Both the position numbers and the translations under genes were made by a program. Below are positions 12,506 to 22,900 of a stretch of DNA of 60,000 nucleotides, piece by piece. The stretch is from Owenia fusiformis (Eukaryota; Annelida; Polychaeta; Sabellida; Oweniidae), in NCBI GenBank assembly GCA_903813345.2, contig CAIIXF020000009.1, forward strand, positions 18,937,759 through 18,997,758, in the 5' to 3' direction. Numbering within the stretch: position 1 is the stretch's first letter; each line of letters begins with the position of its first letter. The notes below the pieces were generated by a model. That model saw only the letters and a list, made by a program, of their open reading frames with translations, did no database searches and was not told where the DNA came from.

Positions 12506-12687
12506 ATTAAAAGCAATTTTAGACTGTTAGATGATCTCTTATGTAATCTAGGTGATGTTGGTACACTTCCGCATTTTAGAAAACAAAGACTAAAACAAAG
12601 AGAACTAAGCAATTAATCCTTTTGATATCATTAAATGTTAGATTCTTATTTTTTTATTGGACAATATTAAGACTTCTGTCTCCGATT
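12506..12687 (+). repeat. Direct repeat, copy 2 (about 182 bp)
   Basis: Second copy of the block at 11,997-12,178, in the same orientation and starting with AATTAAAAGCAATTTTAGAC. The spacer between the copies carries a C14 run near 12,444. Confidence 0.7.
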
Positions 12688-12958
12688 GTTATGCAGGTAT
12701 GTGTATAAAATCATGTGAACAACATTATCGTGGAAACTCCCATATTCATTCTCATAATGTCTTACAGCTATTTCGCAAATGACATAATCCAAAACAACAT
12801 ATGGACATAATATTGCAGAACTGAGCGAAAAGAAAGGTGGAACAAATCAGATTAAGATATTTTATTTTTTAAATGCACAAAGGGCAACAGTTGAAGAACA
12901 AAAGTTAAAGGCGTTGTGAAATAGATCGTGCTTTTATATGATCCCCTTCTATAGTACC

Positions 12959-13043
12959 CTACCCTTTGCATTAGTTCGACTTCACTTCTTAAATGAGAGT
13001 TTCGTCTTCTCGTCGTTTATAATTAGACTCTGCACGCAGCGTG
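12959..13043 (+). repeat. Direct repeat, copy 1 (CTTCACTTCTTAAA block)
   Basis: The sequence from ACCCTTTGCATTAGTTCGAC through GACTCTGCACGCAG recurs at 14,695-14,798. There it is enlarged by a TCTATTTCTATC-rich insertion. The copies flank the two palindromic MITEs and the SINE copy, so this may be a dispersed or segmental duplication. Confidence 0.6.
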
Positions 13044-13094
13044 ATAGTGCCCCTATTATCCATGTTCATGTTCTCATTTGATTTTTCATCAGTT

Positions 13095-13236
13095 ATGACT
13101 TGGTAACATTTGCTCCAATTTTCATTACGGCGCCCGGCCGATTGAGTATTTTGTTCAGAATTGAATACAATTTTGAACAAAATACTCATCGGCCGGGCGC
13201 CGGTGCTGAAAATCTGAGCAAATGTGACCACGGCAT
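13095..13236. mobile_element. Palindromic MITE, copy 1
   Basis: Near-complete palindrome of about 142 bp. It starts ATGACTTGGTAACATTTGCT and ends with the complement (AGCAAATGTGACCACGGCAT). Inner arms contain GGCGCCCGGCCGATTGAGTA and TACTCATCGGCCGGGCGCC around the centre TTGAATACAATTTTGAAC. It belongs to the same family as the element at 13,927-14,069. The strong GC-rich inner arms would form a stable hairpin. Confidence 0.85.
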
Positions 13237-13689
13237 TATAAAAGCATACTCTTTAATACACGAACAGATTCAAAATGAGACTAACTATCAGAGAAATGAA
13301 AATGGAAAATTTGTATTCTGAAAATATTAACTGAAACCTCAAGGGGCGGGAAATTTGATTAAACAAAACGCCGGATTAATATGTGGACAACTTGCAAATG
13401 AAATGTAAGTAACATGACAGAACGAGTATGTACGCCAAATAGTCATCATCATATCAGTGCGAAAAATTAGCTATATTTATTTTCTATGCGATATACACCT
13501 GATATTGATAGCCTTCCACGATCATGGTCCGTTGACATCATCAACCTTGTGATTTGCCATAAGTGATTAGCGATTGACGTTTCTTGACTTTTCACACTGA
13601 CATCAAAACAGATTTGTTTTGAATTACAAACATTGGTGCAACTTCGTTCAAAATCGAGCTAGAAGCTTCAAATAAAAAGCATTTTAAGA

Positions 13690-13785
13690 CTTTTTTCTTC
13701 TATCTAATGGTTCTATTTTCATTGGTTATGGAGGGGGGGGGGTGCGATCGCACCCATCGCATCCCCCTGGCTACGCCTATGCGCT
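13690..13785. mobile_element. TE fragment with poly-G tract, second copy
   Basis: Related to the fragment at 9,128-9,312. It shares TCTTCTATCTAATGGTTCTA, a G-run and GTGCGATCG, and ends in CCCCCTGGCTACGCCTAT. The palindrome GCGATCGC lies after the G-run. Confidence 0.5.
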
Positions 13786-13926
13786 ATATTAATATAACAA
13801 GGTTATCATATCATGCCAATAGTTAGATGGTTAACTAATATCAACACAAAATAATAATACACGATAATTAAAAAAATAAACCTCGGTATTCGGGCCTAAA
13901 ATCCAAGGATACGTGTACCATTACTA

Positions 13927-14069
13927 ATGCCTGGGTCACATTTGCTCCGATCCATCGGCCGGCGCCCGGGCGATTGAGTGCTTTGCTCAATAATGTATTC
14001 AATTTTGAACAAAATACTCAATCGGCCGGGCGCCGTAGTGAAAATCGGAGCAAATGTGATCAAGGCATT
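13927..14069. mobile_element. Palindromic MITE, copy 2
   Basis: Palindrome of about 143 bp from ATGCCTGGGTCACATTTGCT to AGCAAATGTGATCAAGGCAT, flanked on both sides by TA. Inner arms again carry GGCGCCCGGGCGATTGAGTG and its near complement. It is the second member of the family at 13,095-13,236, only 0.7 kb away. The TA flanks suggest a TA-targeting (Tc1/mariner-type) mobiliser, which is an inference from the flank only. Confidence 0.85.
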
Positions 14070-14371
14070 AAGTGTAAGCTGCAATACCATATCGAATACC
14101 TGTACCATTACTCAATAATAACCACTAGTAAGACCATAATAACAAGCTTAATAACTAGCTTATCGCAAGTTATTCCATACGATTTTGTCTTGTGAAAGTA
14201 CCAGAAAATACCCTCCCTTAGCGAAAAAAGACATCTATCAACTTAATGCCTGATATTGTATTGTATTGCCTTAACCACTTCGGTCGTACAGTATTGTCTT
14301 TGCCTTAAACCATTTCGGTCGCGAAGTATTGACTTGAGTCGTACCATATTGCCTTTACCACTTCGATTGTA

Positions 14372-14470
14372 GTGGTTAATGAAAACACAGAATGGAATCC
14401 TGTGCAAAGGGCTGATGTGAAAATGTCAATCCACCCCAGTGGGGATCAAACTCACGACACTCTTGTACGA
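14372..14470 (-). mobile_element. tRNA-derived SINE, minus-strand copy
   Basis: On the minus strand this reads GTTTGATCCCCACTGGGGTG, TTGACATTTTCACATCAGC, CAGGATTCCATTCTGTG and TTTTCATTAACCA. It aligns block by block with the plus-strand copy at 22,715-22,845. The GTTTGATCC word matches a degenerate B box of a tRNA-type internal promoter. It interrupts the 27-bp minisatellite, so it inserted after the array formed. Confidence 0.7.
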
Positions 14471-14694
14471 CAGTACTGTATATTGTCTATTATCGATTCG
14501 GTCGTACAGAATTCCATTGACCATTTCGTTTTTACCGTATTGGCTTCACGACTTCGGTTGAACTGTATTGTATTTACATTGTACCACTCTGGTTGTATGT
14601 AGTATTGCCTTTATAACTTCGATTTTATAGTATTGCCTTTTACCAATCCGGTCGTACTGTATTGCATTGATCACTTAATGCGTATTGCCTTTAC

Positions 14695-14798
14695 CCTTTG
14701 CATTCGTTTGACTTCACTTCTTAAAAGAGAGCTTCGTCTTCTATTTCTATCAATAGATTTCTATCTATTCTAGTTTAACTAGACTCTGCACGCAGGGT
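14695..14798 (+). repeat. Direct repeat, copy 2 (CTTCACTTCTTAAA block)
   Basis: Second copy of 12,959-13,043, reading ACCCTTTGCATTCGTTTGAC then TTCTTAAAAGAGAGCTTCGT and ending with GACTCTGCACGCAG. It has an internal insertion of TCTATTTCTATC-like words. Confidence 0.6.
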
Positions 14799-15949
14799 AT
14801 ATTGCCTTAACCACTTCGGTTGAACCGTATTGCATTTGCCAATCCGGTTGTACAGTATTGCTTTTGCCAATTCGGTCGTACTGTATTGCATTGACCACTT
14901 CGTTTGTACCGTATTGCCTTAACCACTTCGATTAAAATGCATTACATTTACCAATCTGGCTGTACACTATTGCTTTTGTCACTTTTCCAGGATTTATTGC
15001 ATAATTAATAAATTACAATTTACAAAATGTAATTATGTCAATCGCCCTGAAACATAGTGTTTAAGAAACAAATTGATAAATGTGAAAAGAAAAGTGAATG
15101 AATATGAAGGATGAAATGATGATCATAAATTGGAGGTGATAGTTGGAAATAAAAAAGATGTTTTACAAAACTATTAGTAGTTTACAAAGTTTGATCATCC
15201 TCTGTTTGATGATTCTATAAAATTGCATTTGATGGAAGATCATTTGTTTTCATGTATCAGAATTTCTTAACAGTAGCTTTTACCACTTCAGTTGTACAGT
15301 ATTGCCTTTACAACAGTATTGCCTTTGGTTGAACAGTTTTGACTTTACCACTCCGGTCGTCCCGTATTGCACTGTACCACTTCGTACAGTACTCGTATTG
15401 GCTTTACTAGTATTTAGTTGTACCGTATTGCATTATTGGCTTTACCACCTCCGTTGTGCGACATAACATAAACCACTTTGGTGGTACTGTAAATGCATTT
15501 AACACTTCAGTAGTTATGTTTTTACCACTTTGGTTGTTCTAAATTAAGTACCTTTACAATTTTGGTTATATTGAATTACATATCAAAGCATTAACATGCA
15601 AAATGTCACCACCTGCCATTTGTTACAGACGCTGATCTCCAGATGCCAACCGGCGAATATCGTCACAAAATAGTTGGGCATAACAATAACATTATATCAA
15701 CACTTTTTGACTAAAGATGCGCTGGACTCTGGATATCTTCCCCAAATTGTGAATGTTGTAAGAGCCGTCGAAGTCAGACAATTTTTCTTACCCAAATACT
15801 CATGTTAAGTTCAACTTTTATACCCGAGACGTGATTATGTCACAGATTTAAAACCTTGTTTATGGTGGTTGAAATGTCAGAAATATCCCAAATACCAAAA
15901 TTAGTGTAAAATCACGATGCATTTGCTAGTTTTGTAGCTCCCTCAGTTC

Positions 15950-16741
15950 CTCTCACACGAACATATTCAATGGATCAAAAATATGGATTTTGTGTAACTT
16001 TTGCGAAACTGAAACAATTGAACACCTTCTATTAATGCATTAATTAGATGCCCAATGTATGGGCATAGGCATAACACTTTATTTCTATGTTTCCCAAAAT
16101 AACAACTTTTTACAGACATAATTTAATTTTTCCTTTATATATCTAATCTTATCTGTAAATCACACTATATTAAAAATATTCTCTCTTATAAATGATGCAA
16201 TAAATATAAATTACGAACAATATACAATACTTCGGTTGTACTACCCTGCGTGACCAGTTGTACCATACTGTCTTTACCACTTTGGTATACCATTTTACAC
16301 CTAATCCCTAGAAATGCATAACATACTCTGTTTGTCTAATTGTATTGTTAAGTATATTTTTGAAAGTATTTTTCAAAAATTCAAAAACCATTTTTATTTT
16401 TAAGCGAGCCTTCAAAAGACATGTAATTAGTCTCTATGATTAGTACCCTGTACAAATTTTTAACAGATGCACCTTTTTCCATTTAGCTATTCTACATCAT
16501 TAAAATGTTTTATTACATCTTTTATAATGTACATCATTTTTATTTTTATTTGTTTCCCAGTTTGGCTTACATAATTTATACTTTGAGACACTTTGTAACA
16601 TCAATAATAAATGTAACTAACAATATGCCATTTTTAAATATTTTAGCTTGTGATAAGACGTACACCTACTAGGGTGTCATTATCACTTATATGTATATAT
16701 GTTTATATGATTTTAATAAATAAAAAAAAATAAATAAAAAA
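15950..16741 (+). mobile_element. 3' end of a non-LTR retrotransposon (LINE)
   Basis: Around 15,955-16,036 the plus strand encodes a typical LINE C-terminus: FNGSKIWILCNFCETETIEH, then LLLMH and a stop. The C-x2-C spacing followed by ETIEHLLL matches the cysteine/histidine motif after the reverse transcriptase domain of CR1/L2/Jockey-type LINEs. Further on, NHTILKIFSLINDAIN resembles the usual last residues, in a shifted frame. The segment closes with an A-rich tail (TAATAAATAAAAAAAAATAA.., 16,714-16,740), consistent with a reverse-transcribed 3' end. It is 5'-truncated and frame-broken, with no reverse transcriptase core in the window. Confidence 0.6.
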
Positions 16742-18229
16742 GTACCCTATTAATATCTAACAGTCTTCCGATAGACCATTAATAAGGAACAGACAAATAA
16801 AAACAAATAACACAATCATTAGTTTACTAATAAGCCAAAGGGTTGCTCATGAACACCAAACGCAAGGTATAGTAGATCGAGTGTTTTAGCTGCATCGAGT
16901 TTTTCTTTTACAACATTGTCACTGACGTCTAACGTAACCCGGACATACTACGTAAAGATCATGGTACATGCATGTCTATGGGGGTTTGGTAAATTCTTTA
17001 GATTATTAATTTGATATATTTGTCAACCACAAATGGTGTGAGGGTTTTTTATTCATCTTGAAGATTGGTAAAATATAATATTAGAAAGATTAGTTAAAGG
17101 ATTTAAGTCGATCGATTGATCAAATTGTTTTACTTCTACGTAACCAAAGCATCATGATAACGTAACACCTACCTAATTATGTATCTTTTTTAGGTAGATG
17201 CTACGTTATCGTGATGCTTTGGCTACGTAGAAGTTAAACAATTTGACAAATTGACTGAAGAAATGATTTCTTATGACTATTGACTATAGTATAATGAGAA
17301 GCAAGTGGTTGCAATTAGTTCAGGGCATCGTGTAATTTTAAGTTTGTTTCTTTTGTGTTCAATATTCCACGATTGAAAGTGTAGGCCTAGTGCACTACAC
17401 CATTCTGATTTATCAGAGCCCCTCTTTACCTAACGCTTTTGAGAGACTCTGATATATCATGAGGCAGAACATGTTCCCAGCCCAGTGCATTCTCCAAGTA
17501 AATCAGTGTATATGGAGGAATAAATTAGTGCCTAATTAAAGAATGCACTGTCCTGTTTTCCCCTTTGTAAACTTTAATTCAATGAATTCATTATGTGGAA
17601 AACTTTTATTTATCTCGTGATGGTTCTTGTTTTTATATTGAAAATTAATAACTATGATAATGTTGACATACTTCTTTTTTCTTATTGTTTTCCAATTCAG
17701 AATTTTAAACAATAATTATCATGCAAAAATAATGTCAACACTTGGATTATTTGGGATGACTCATTAGGCTTTGTCTGCTTATGTAATGCCTTCCCATGAT
17801 ACTCATGGTCAATAGATGAAAGCCCATGATAGAACTCTGTAAATAATTTAATTGGTCAGTACATTTTAGGGTTAAAGGAAACATTTATTAGAATCAGTAT
17901 CCCACAGTCTGAACTACTCCAGAAGGATAGTAAAGGCTGTGGATCCCACAATGGCACTATACGTATATGAGTCAATCACGGACATTACGGTCTGCATCTG
18001 TTTAGTTTAGACGATCAAATATAGATGGCAGCAAAGGATTGTGTACGTACACATTCTAAATATTTTCTAGAAACAAAACTAGACTAAAAGTTGTTTTTTG
18101 GGAAATCTAACTTCACTTATTATACAATTCCTCACTAAAATGGAATTTCTGGATAAATGCAAAGAAATAGTTATTCCCTTAATCTCGACAATCTAGAAAT
18201 AATGTGGTTACAGTTTGGAATGTGTTGCA
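16742..18229. other. Upstream of UBFD1; one long hairpin
   Basis: No gene is supported. The notable feature is the palindrome at 17,110-17,258, listed separately. A purine-rich stretch and AT-rich DNA lie between it and the possible first exon of UBFD1 near 18,230. Confidence 0.4.
17110..17258. mobile_element. Palindromic MITE or hairpin (149 bp)
   Basis: The left arm (GATCAAATTGTTTTACTTCT.. through ACGTAACACCTACCTAA) and right arm (TTAGGTAGATGCTACGTTAT.. through AACAATTTGACAA) are inverted copies about 65 bases long, with a loop of about 15 bases near 17,177-17,190. The arms contain ATCATGATAACGTA and its complement. No target duplication was identified. Confidence 0.75.
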
Positions 18230-18453
18230 ATGGCCTCCGATGAAAAAGGTGATTTCTTTTTTTCTTCTTATATTTGATCTATTCGATTTCACAACAATCG
18301 TAGCCTGATCTGACTGATCTGATAGTCTTTCACGTGTGTGGTTATGACATACTGCTACTGTAGCACAGTACTAGAATATATCAAGGATCAGCAGGTCAGA
18401 AAAATTATTCATATTTTTCAAATAATACAAAAATAAGCAAAAAATTATGCAAT

Positions 18454-18750
18454 CAAATCAAATGACTACATTGCAACAGTATATGAAAAGTAGAAACATA
18501 TGTACTTGTCCTAACTTTTGAATATTTCAGATAGTTATGTATAATGAGCAGCAAAGCTGTGGCCTTCTGTAATTAAGGAGTTTCAGCCATGTTAATTTTT
18601 CCGAAAATAACATGGCAGAGAAGCATCAAAATATAAGAGGCCACATATATGATAGCTAAATTACAAAACAAACTAAAATTTAGAAAAGTTAGGACATGTA
18701 TAAAGGTTTCTATTTTTACATATACTGTTTCAATATGGTCATTTGATTCC
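18454..18750. mobile_element. Fold-back MITE in the first intron of UBFD1
   Basis: The left arm (AATCAAATGACTACATTGCA, ACAGTATATGAAAAGTAGAA, GTCCTAACTTTTGAA) matches the complement of the right arm (AAAAGTTAGGACATG, TTTTTACATATACTGTTTCA, ATATGGTCATTTGATTCC). Total length is about 297 bases. It lies between the possible first exon at 18,230 and the first clear coding exon of UBFD1. Confidence 0.75.
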
Positions 18751-18837
18751 TTTAAAGTATTGAATTCAAAGTAGTTCCAAACATTTAAAATTTTACTTGT
18801 AGATGATGATCATGATGTACAGTCACATTATCGAATC

Positions 18838-18885
18838 CTACGACCACTTTAGATTGTAGTGGGGTCGTAGGATGCAAAAAACAGT
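18838..18885. repeat. Short hairpin, ATCCTACGACC arms
   Basis: AATCCTACGACCACTTTAGA and TTGTAGTGGGGTCGTAGGAT form an imperfect stem-loop. Its role is unknown. Confidence 0.5.
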
Positions 18886-18919
18886 GACAGTCAGTGCTCA
18901 CCTAGGCTACACTACTACT

Positions 18920-19719
18920 TTTTTCATGGCCTGACTGCGTTGGTAGAACTTGAAATATAAGAGTTAAAGATTGGGAGTCTTACTTACCTTATAGATCTAA
19001 GAACACACATTTCAATAAAAGCCTATCCCCTTTGTTGCGACAACGAACCATTGAGCATTTTGCACAATTTCCAAGAGGTAAAATATTGTTAGTGAAAATG
19101 AATGATTTCCTTGTAAGTTCTTCAAGTTTCAATACGAAAAATTACAGAACATATGTGAAAATTTAATGTTTGTTCGTTTTAAATTTAATGATTTACATGT
19201 GTGTGTATTCTTCTATATTTTGGTTTAAATTATAAAGCATCATAAATAGGTCCTACTGTATAAATAGACTAATACAACAGGCATACTTTCTGCACAGCAT
19301 TTCGTTCAGACCAATAGTTCTATAGATCATACAGTTTTTCTATCTTAGATCAGGCCATCCTCCCCTGCCCTGGCCTAAACTCGTCTGCAAATGGCTACAA
19401 AACATTCTTTTCAATATACTAATTATTTTCACATCAGACATTGGATGACATGTCACTAAATTAAAGTTCAAGGGTCAATTCAAAAAAGTTCAAGGGTCAA
19501 TACATTATTTCGTGATAGGGGCAACGCCTTTCCGGAAGTCAACACAAGGAAAAATGGTCAAAAAAGCATTTACACAAATTTCAATAAATTACTGTGCTTA
19601 TGCTTCATCATGAACAAACAAAGGTGATAGGGTTTCATTGAAATGTGTGTTTTAGAAGGTAAGTAAGACTCCCAATCTTATATTTCAAGTTCTACCGATG
19701 CAGTCAGGCCATGAAAAAA
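18920..19719. mobile_element. Inverted-repeat element, about 800 bp
   Basis: The left arm (18,920-19,035) contains CATGGCCTGACTGC, GGTAGAACTTGAAATATAAG, GATTGGGAGTCTTACTTACC and ACACACATTTCAAT. The right arm (19,620-19,719) is its inverted copy (ATTGAAATGTGTGT, GGTAAGTAAGACTCCCAATC, CTTATATTTCAAGTTCTACC, GCAGTCAGGCCATG). The centre has no ORF. It lies upstream of the first clear UBFD1 coding exon. Confidence 0.75.
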
Positions 19720-19984
19720 GCAATAGGCCTATCAAACATGTACAAATTCAAAGTAGATAACCTCAAGTGTTTTCAAAGCAATATCTACATACAAATCACA
19801 AAATAACACATTAATTCGATAAATGGTAATTATAACTTACTTGTCAACAACTATCTATGGACAGTGTCAGTTGAATCAGGGAGATATATTCAATAAAGGG
19901 AGAGAAAAAATTCAACTTTCCACTGGAATCATTATGCTCATGCATTCTGTATGTGAATAAGATTCAAATTTAATTTTTGTAGTG

Positions 19985-22900
19985 ATGTCAGAAGAACCCA
20001 CAATCATAGAATCCTCATCAGTTGATGATGACAACAATACAGTTGAAACGAATACTACTGAAACTCCAACAAATGAGACAGCCATGGAAAAACCAATAGA
20101 ATCCACACCTGTTGATGGTATGAAATGTTTTACATCTAAAATATCATTTTGATGAAAGTTGGTTTAACTGTTACAGAATATTATATTTCAAACATGTTTA
20201 GGAATCTCATTTATTCTTCCAACAAACTTACACAGTTATTTTCATGTGAACTGGATTTACTTTAGTTCTACATGGTAGAAATAAATTACAAAACAATTTT
20301 ATTATTGCACCATTTTAATTACTTCTTTGTAATTACCACGGTTAGTTGGGTACTAACCAGACCTGATTATACTGTGAGCTTGGGGCATGGAGCTTGTATT
20401 AGCGAGCTTGGCAATATATTTAGTTCAACATGGCACACATACTAGTTTTTGCATATGAGAAAATTTGTGCAAAAGAAATTCTGCAAAAATTTCAGAAAAC
20501 CAAAATTCTGCAACTTTTCTGCCGCGACGCAGAATCACAGAATTCAAATATGTGTGTCATGGATCCTCAAATGCTCACAGTCTGGTTCGTACCCATGATT
20601 ACTATTGCATGGAACAACGTTAACTAGATATTTTTACAGCTGTACCTGGAACTTCAAAAGAGGAAGAAGGCGGAGGGGACAAACCTAAAGAAATGGTTAC
20701 TTTTAAAGTGGTATATAACAAACAGAAACAAGATGTGACATACGATCTCGACTCAACTATATTAGACCTGAAAAAAAGTATAGAAACAAAAATAGGTATG
20801 TTTTATTACAGAGTTCAATATACTTGTACTTGCAATTCACGCGTAGCTAGGCAAGGTGTGTCCAATTCCAGTCAATCAGAACATGCTATTTCGTATAACT
20901 GTATTGCATTATATAACCAACATTACAACCCAACCAAGGTCATTTTTAGATTCTTATGAAACTAAAAGCTGATCAGTTTCTAAGTTGAGCAAAAATCTAT
21001 AAATAGGATCATAAGTAATAAGAAGCCAAGTGGTTATGCAGGTCAATGGTTGAATGGTCAAGGTTTAGTTTTTATGGTTTCTTTATTTTACTTTACAATA
21101 TGATTTACAAATGACAGGGCCGAGGCTGAAATTCAGCATTATTGGCCCTGTTAGTACATAGTTTATTCAAATTTACAAAATAGCAACAAAAATGACTACC
21201 AACATGTATGTATGCATGGCAGGAATGTGTTAAAACTATATAATTATATCAATGCATTCACACAAAAAGGATGTAAAATGCTTCAATATTGAAGAATTGC
21301 ATGTTATACTAACTCCATCTCTGGTCAATGGTCAAGGTGACAACTTGACCCTTGCAAAAAGTTTCATAGATGACATATTCTTTAAGTCATTTCATATCTT
21401 TCTTGATAATTTATAAACCATTTTGCAATGTCTGAAAAGAATTTAAGCCCAAGACATTGTGGCTGATTCCATTCCACTCAGGCATTGTTTTCTTAACTTA
21501 GCACTCGATGCTACGTATCTCATGCAAAGTTCGAAACTTTTGAGTGATGATCAGTCCACAATGGACTGAGCCCAGGGCTTAAATCCTTAAATATATCAAT
21601 GCACTGAGATACTACAATATAACAGAAACTTAAATGCACTAAGTATCTGAGGCTGTGTCCCTACACTAGAGTGTACATTGAGTCACAAGGGCTTGAGATA
21701 AAAATACTAAATTGAGACTAAAAAATCTGTTATCTCTCATCTGATTGAAAATATGGAGAAAGCTAACATTGTATCACTGTAACTTGTGTCATTTGTTGGT
21801 TATAATGATCTTTCTATTAGCATTGTCTCTAGAGTTAACGATTTGAAATAAAAGTAACAGTAATGTGAGAAAATTAAAACAGTATTTCATCACTATGAAT
21901 AAATTTGTAATGTAGGTCAATAATCACTTATTGGAGAATGGTAAAACGTGTGTGGTCAAGCATTAAATTTTATCTGCATATAAACACAGTATTTCACTCT
22001 AATTTTTCTAAATTCTATTTCAGGTGTTCCCGCAGCCATGCAAAAAGTCATGTACAAAGGTTTAGCAAAAGATCACTTAACTTTACGAGATTTAAAAGTA
22101 ACCAAAGGTATCACAATCTTTAATTATTCTCTCAAATTAAAATTAATATTTTCAATTGATTTTGCAGTCAAATATCTTGATTGATTGGTAATATACATGT
22201 ATAAACAGTATGTAAACATAAGCCTATCAGATTTAATTTAAAATAAATGTTATTTGTTAACATGTCAGAAAGTCACACTGTACTTCTACTTAATTTGGCA
22301 GCCGTTTTAATTTGGCATTGTTAAAGTCTGCCAAGTTAAGTAGCTGCCAAATTTCCCTAAATTTTAGTACCATGTAAATTAGTACCATTAGTACATTGTA
22401 ATATCGCAAGTCCGCCAAATTATGTAGCCGCCAAATGTTCAAAAAAGCAAATCTGCCAAAACAAGTAGCGCCAAATCAAGTAGAAGTACAGTAGTTCATT
22501 CAATACATATTGAGAAATGAGACAAATGGCACCATAAAGAAAATAAACATTTTCCATTCCAGGTGCTAAGTTTATGGTGGTAGGTTCCACAGTAAATGAT
22601 CTACTTTCTGTCACTGCACCAGATCCAAAGGCTTTAAAAGCTGAGGAAAAAGCAGAGGCAGCTGCATCAAAAGAATCACTATCATCACAAAAAGTGAGTT
22701 ATCATATTAAATACACAAGCTGGGGCCCAAATCTCTAAATTGGGGGTCTCTTGTCTCGTGGGTTCGATCCCCACTGTGGTGGACTGACATTTTCTCATCA
22801 GCCAGCACAGGATTTCATTCTCTGTTTTGATTAACAAAAATAAAATTATTTTAATTATTGACACAATGATTGATGATGCAATTGGATTGGCCGCCATTTA

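Larger units (their letters stand above)
14250..15560. repeat. Minisatellite, about 27-bp unit
   Basis: Degenerate repeats of the type ACCACTTCGGTTGTAC plus (C/A)GTATTGCCTTT occur many times. The array is interrupted by a SINE copy (14,372-14,470), by the direct repeat at 14,695-14,798, and by unrelated sequence at about 14,990-15,270. Single outlying units occur near 16,230-16,290. Unit divergence is high. No conserved coding frame is maintained. Confidence 0.8.
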
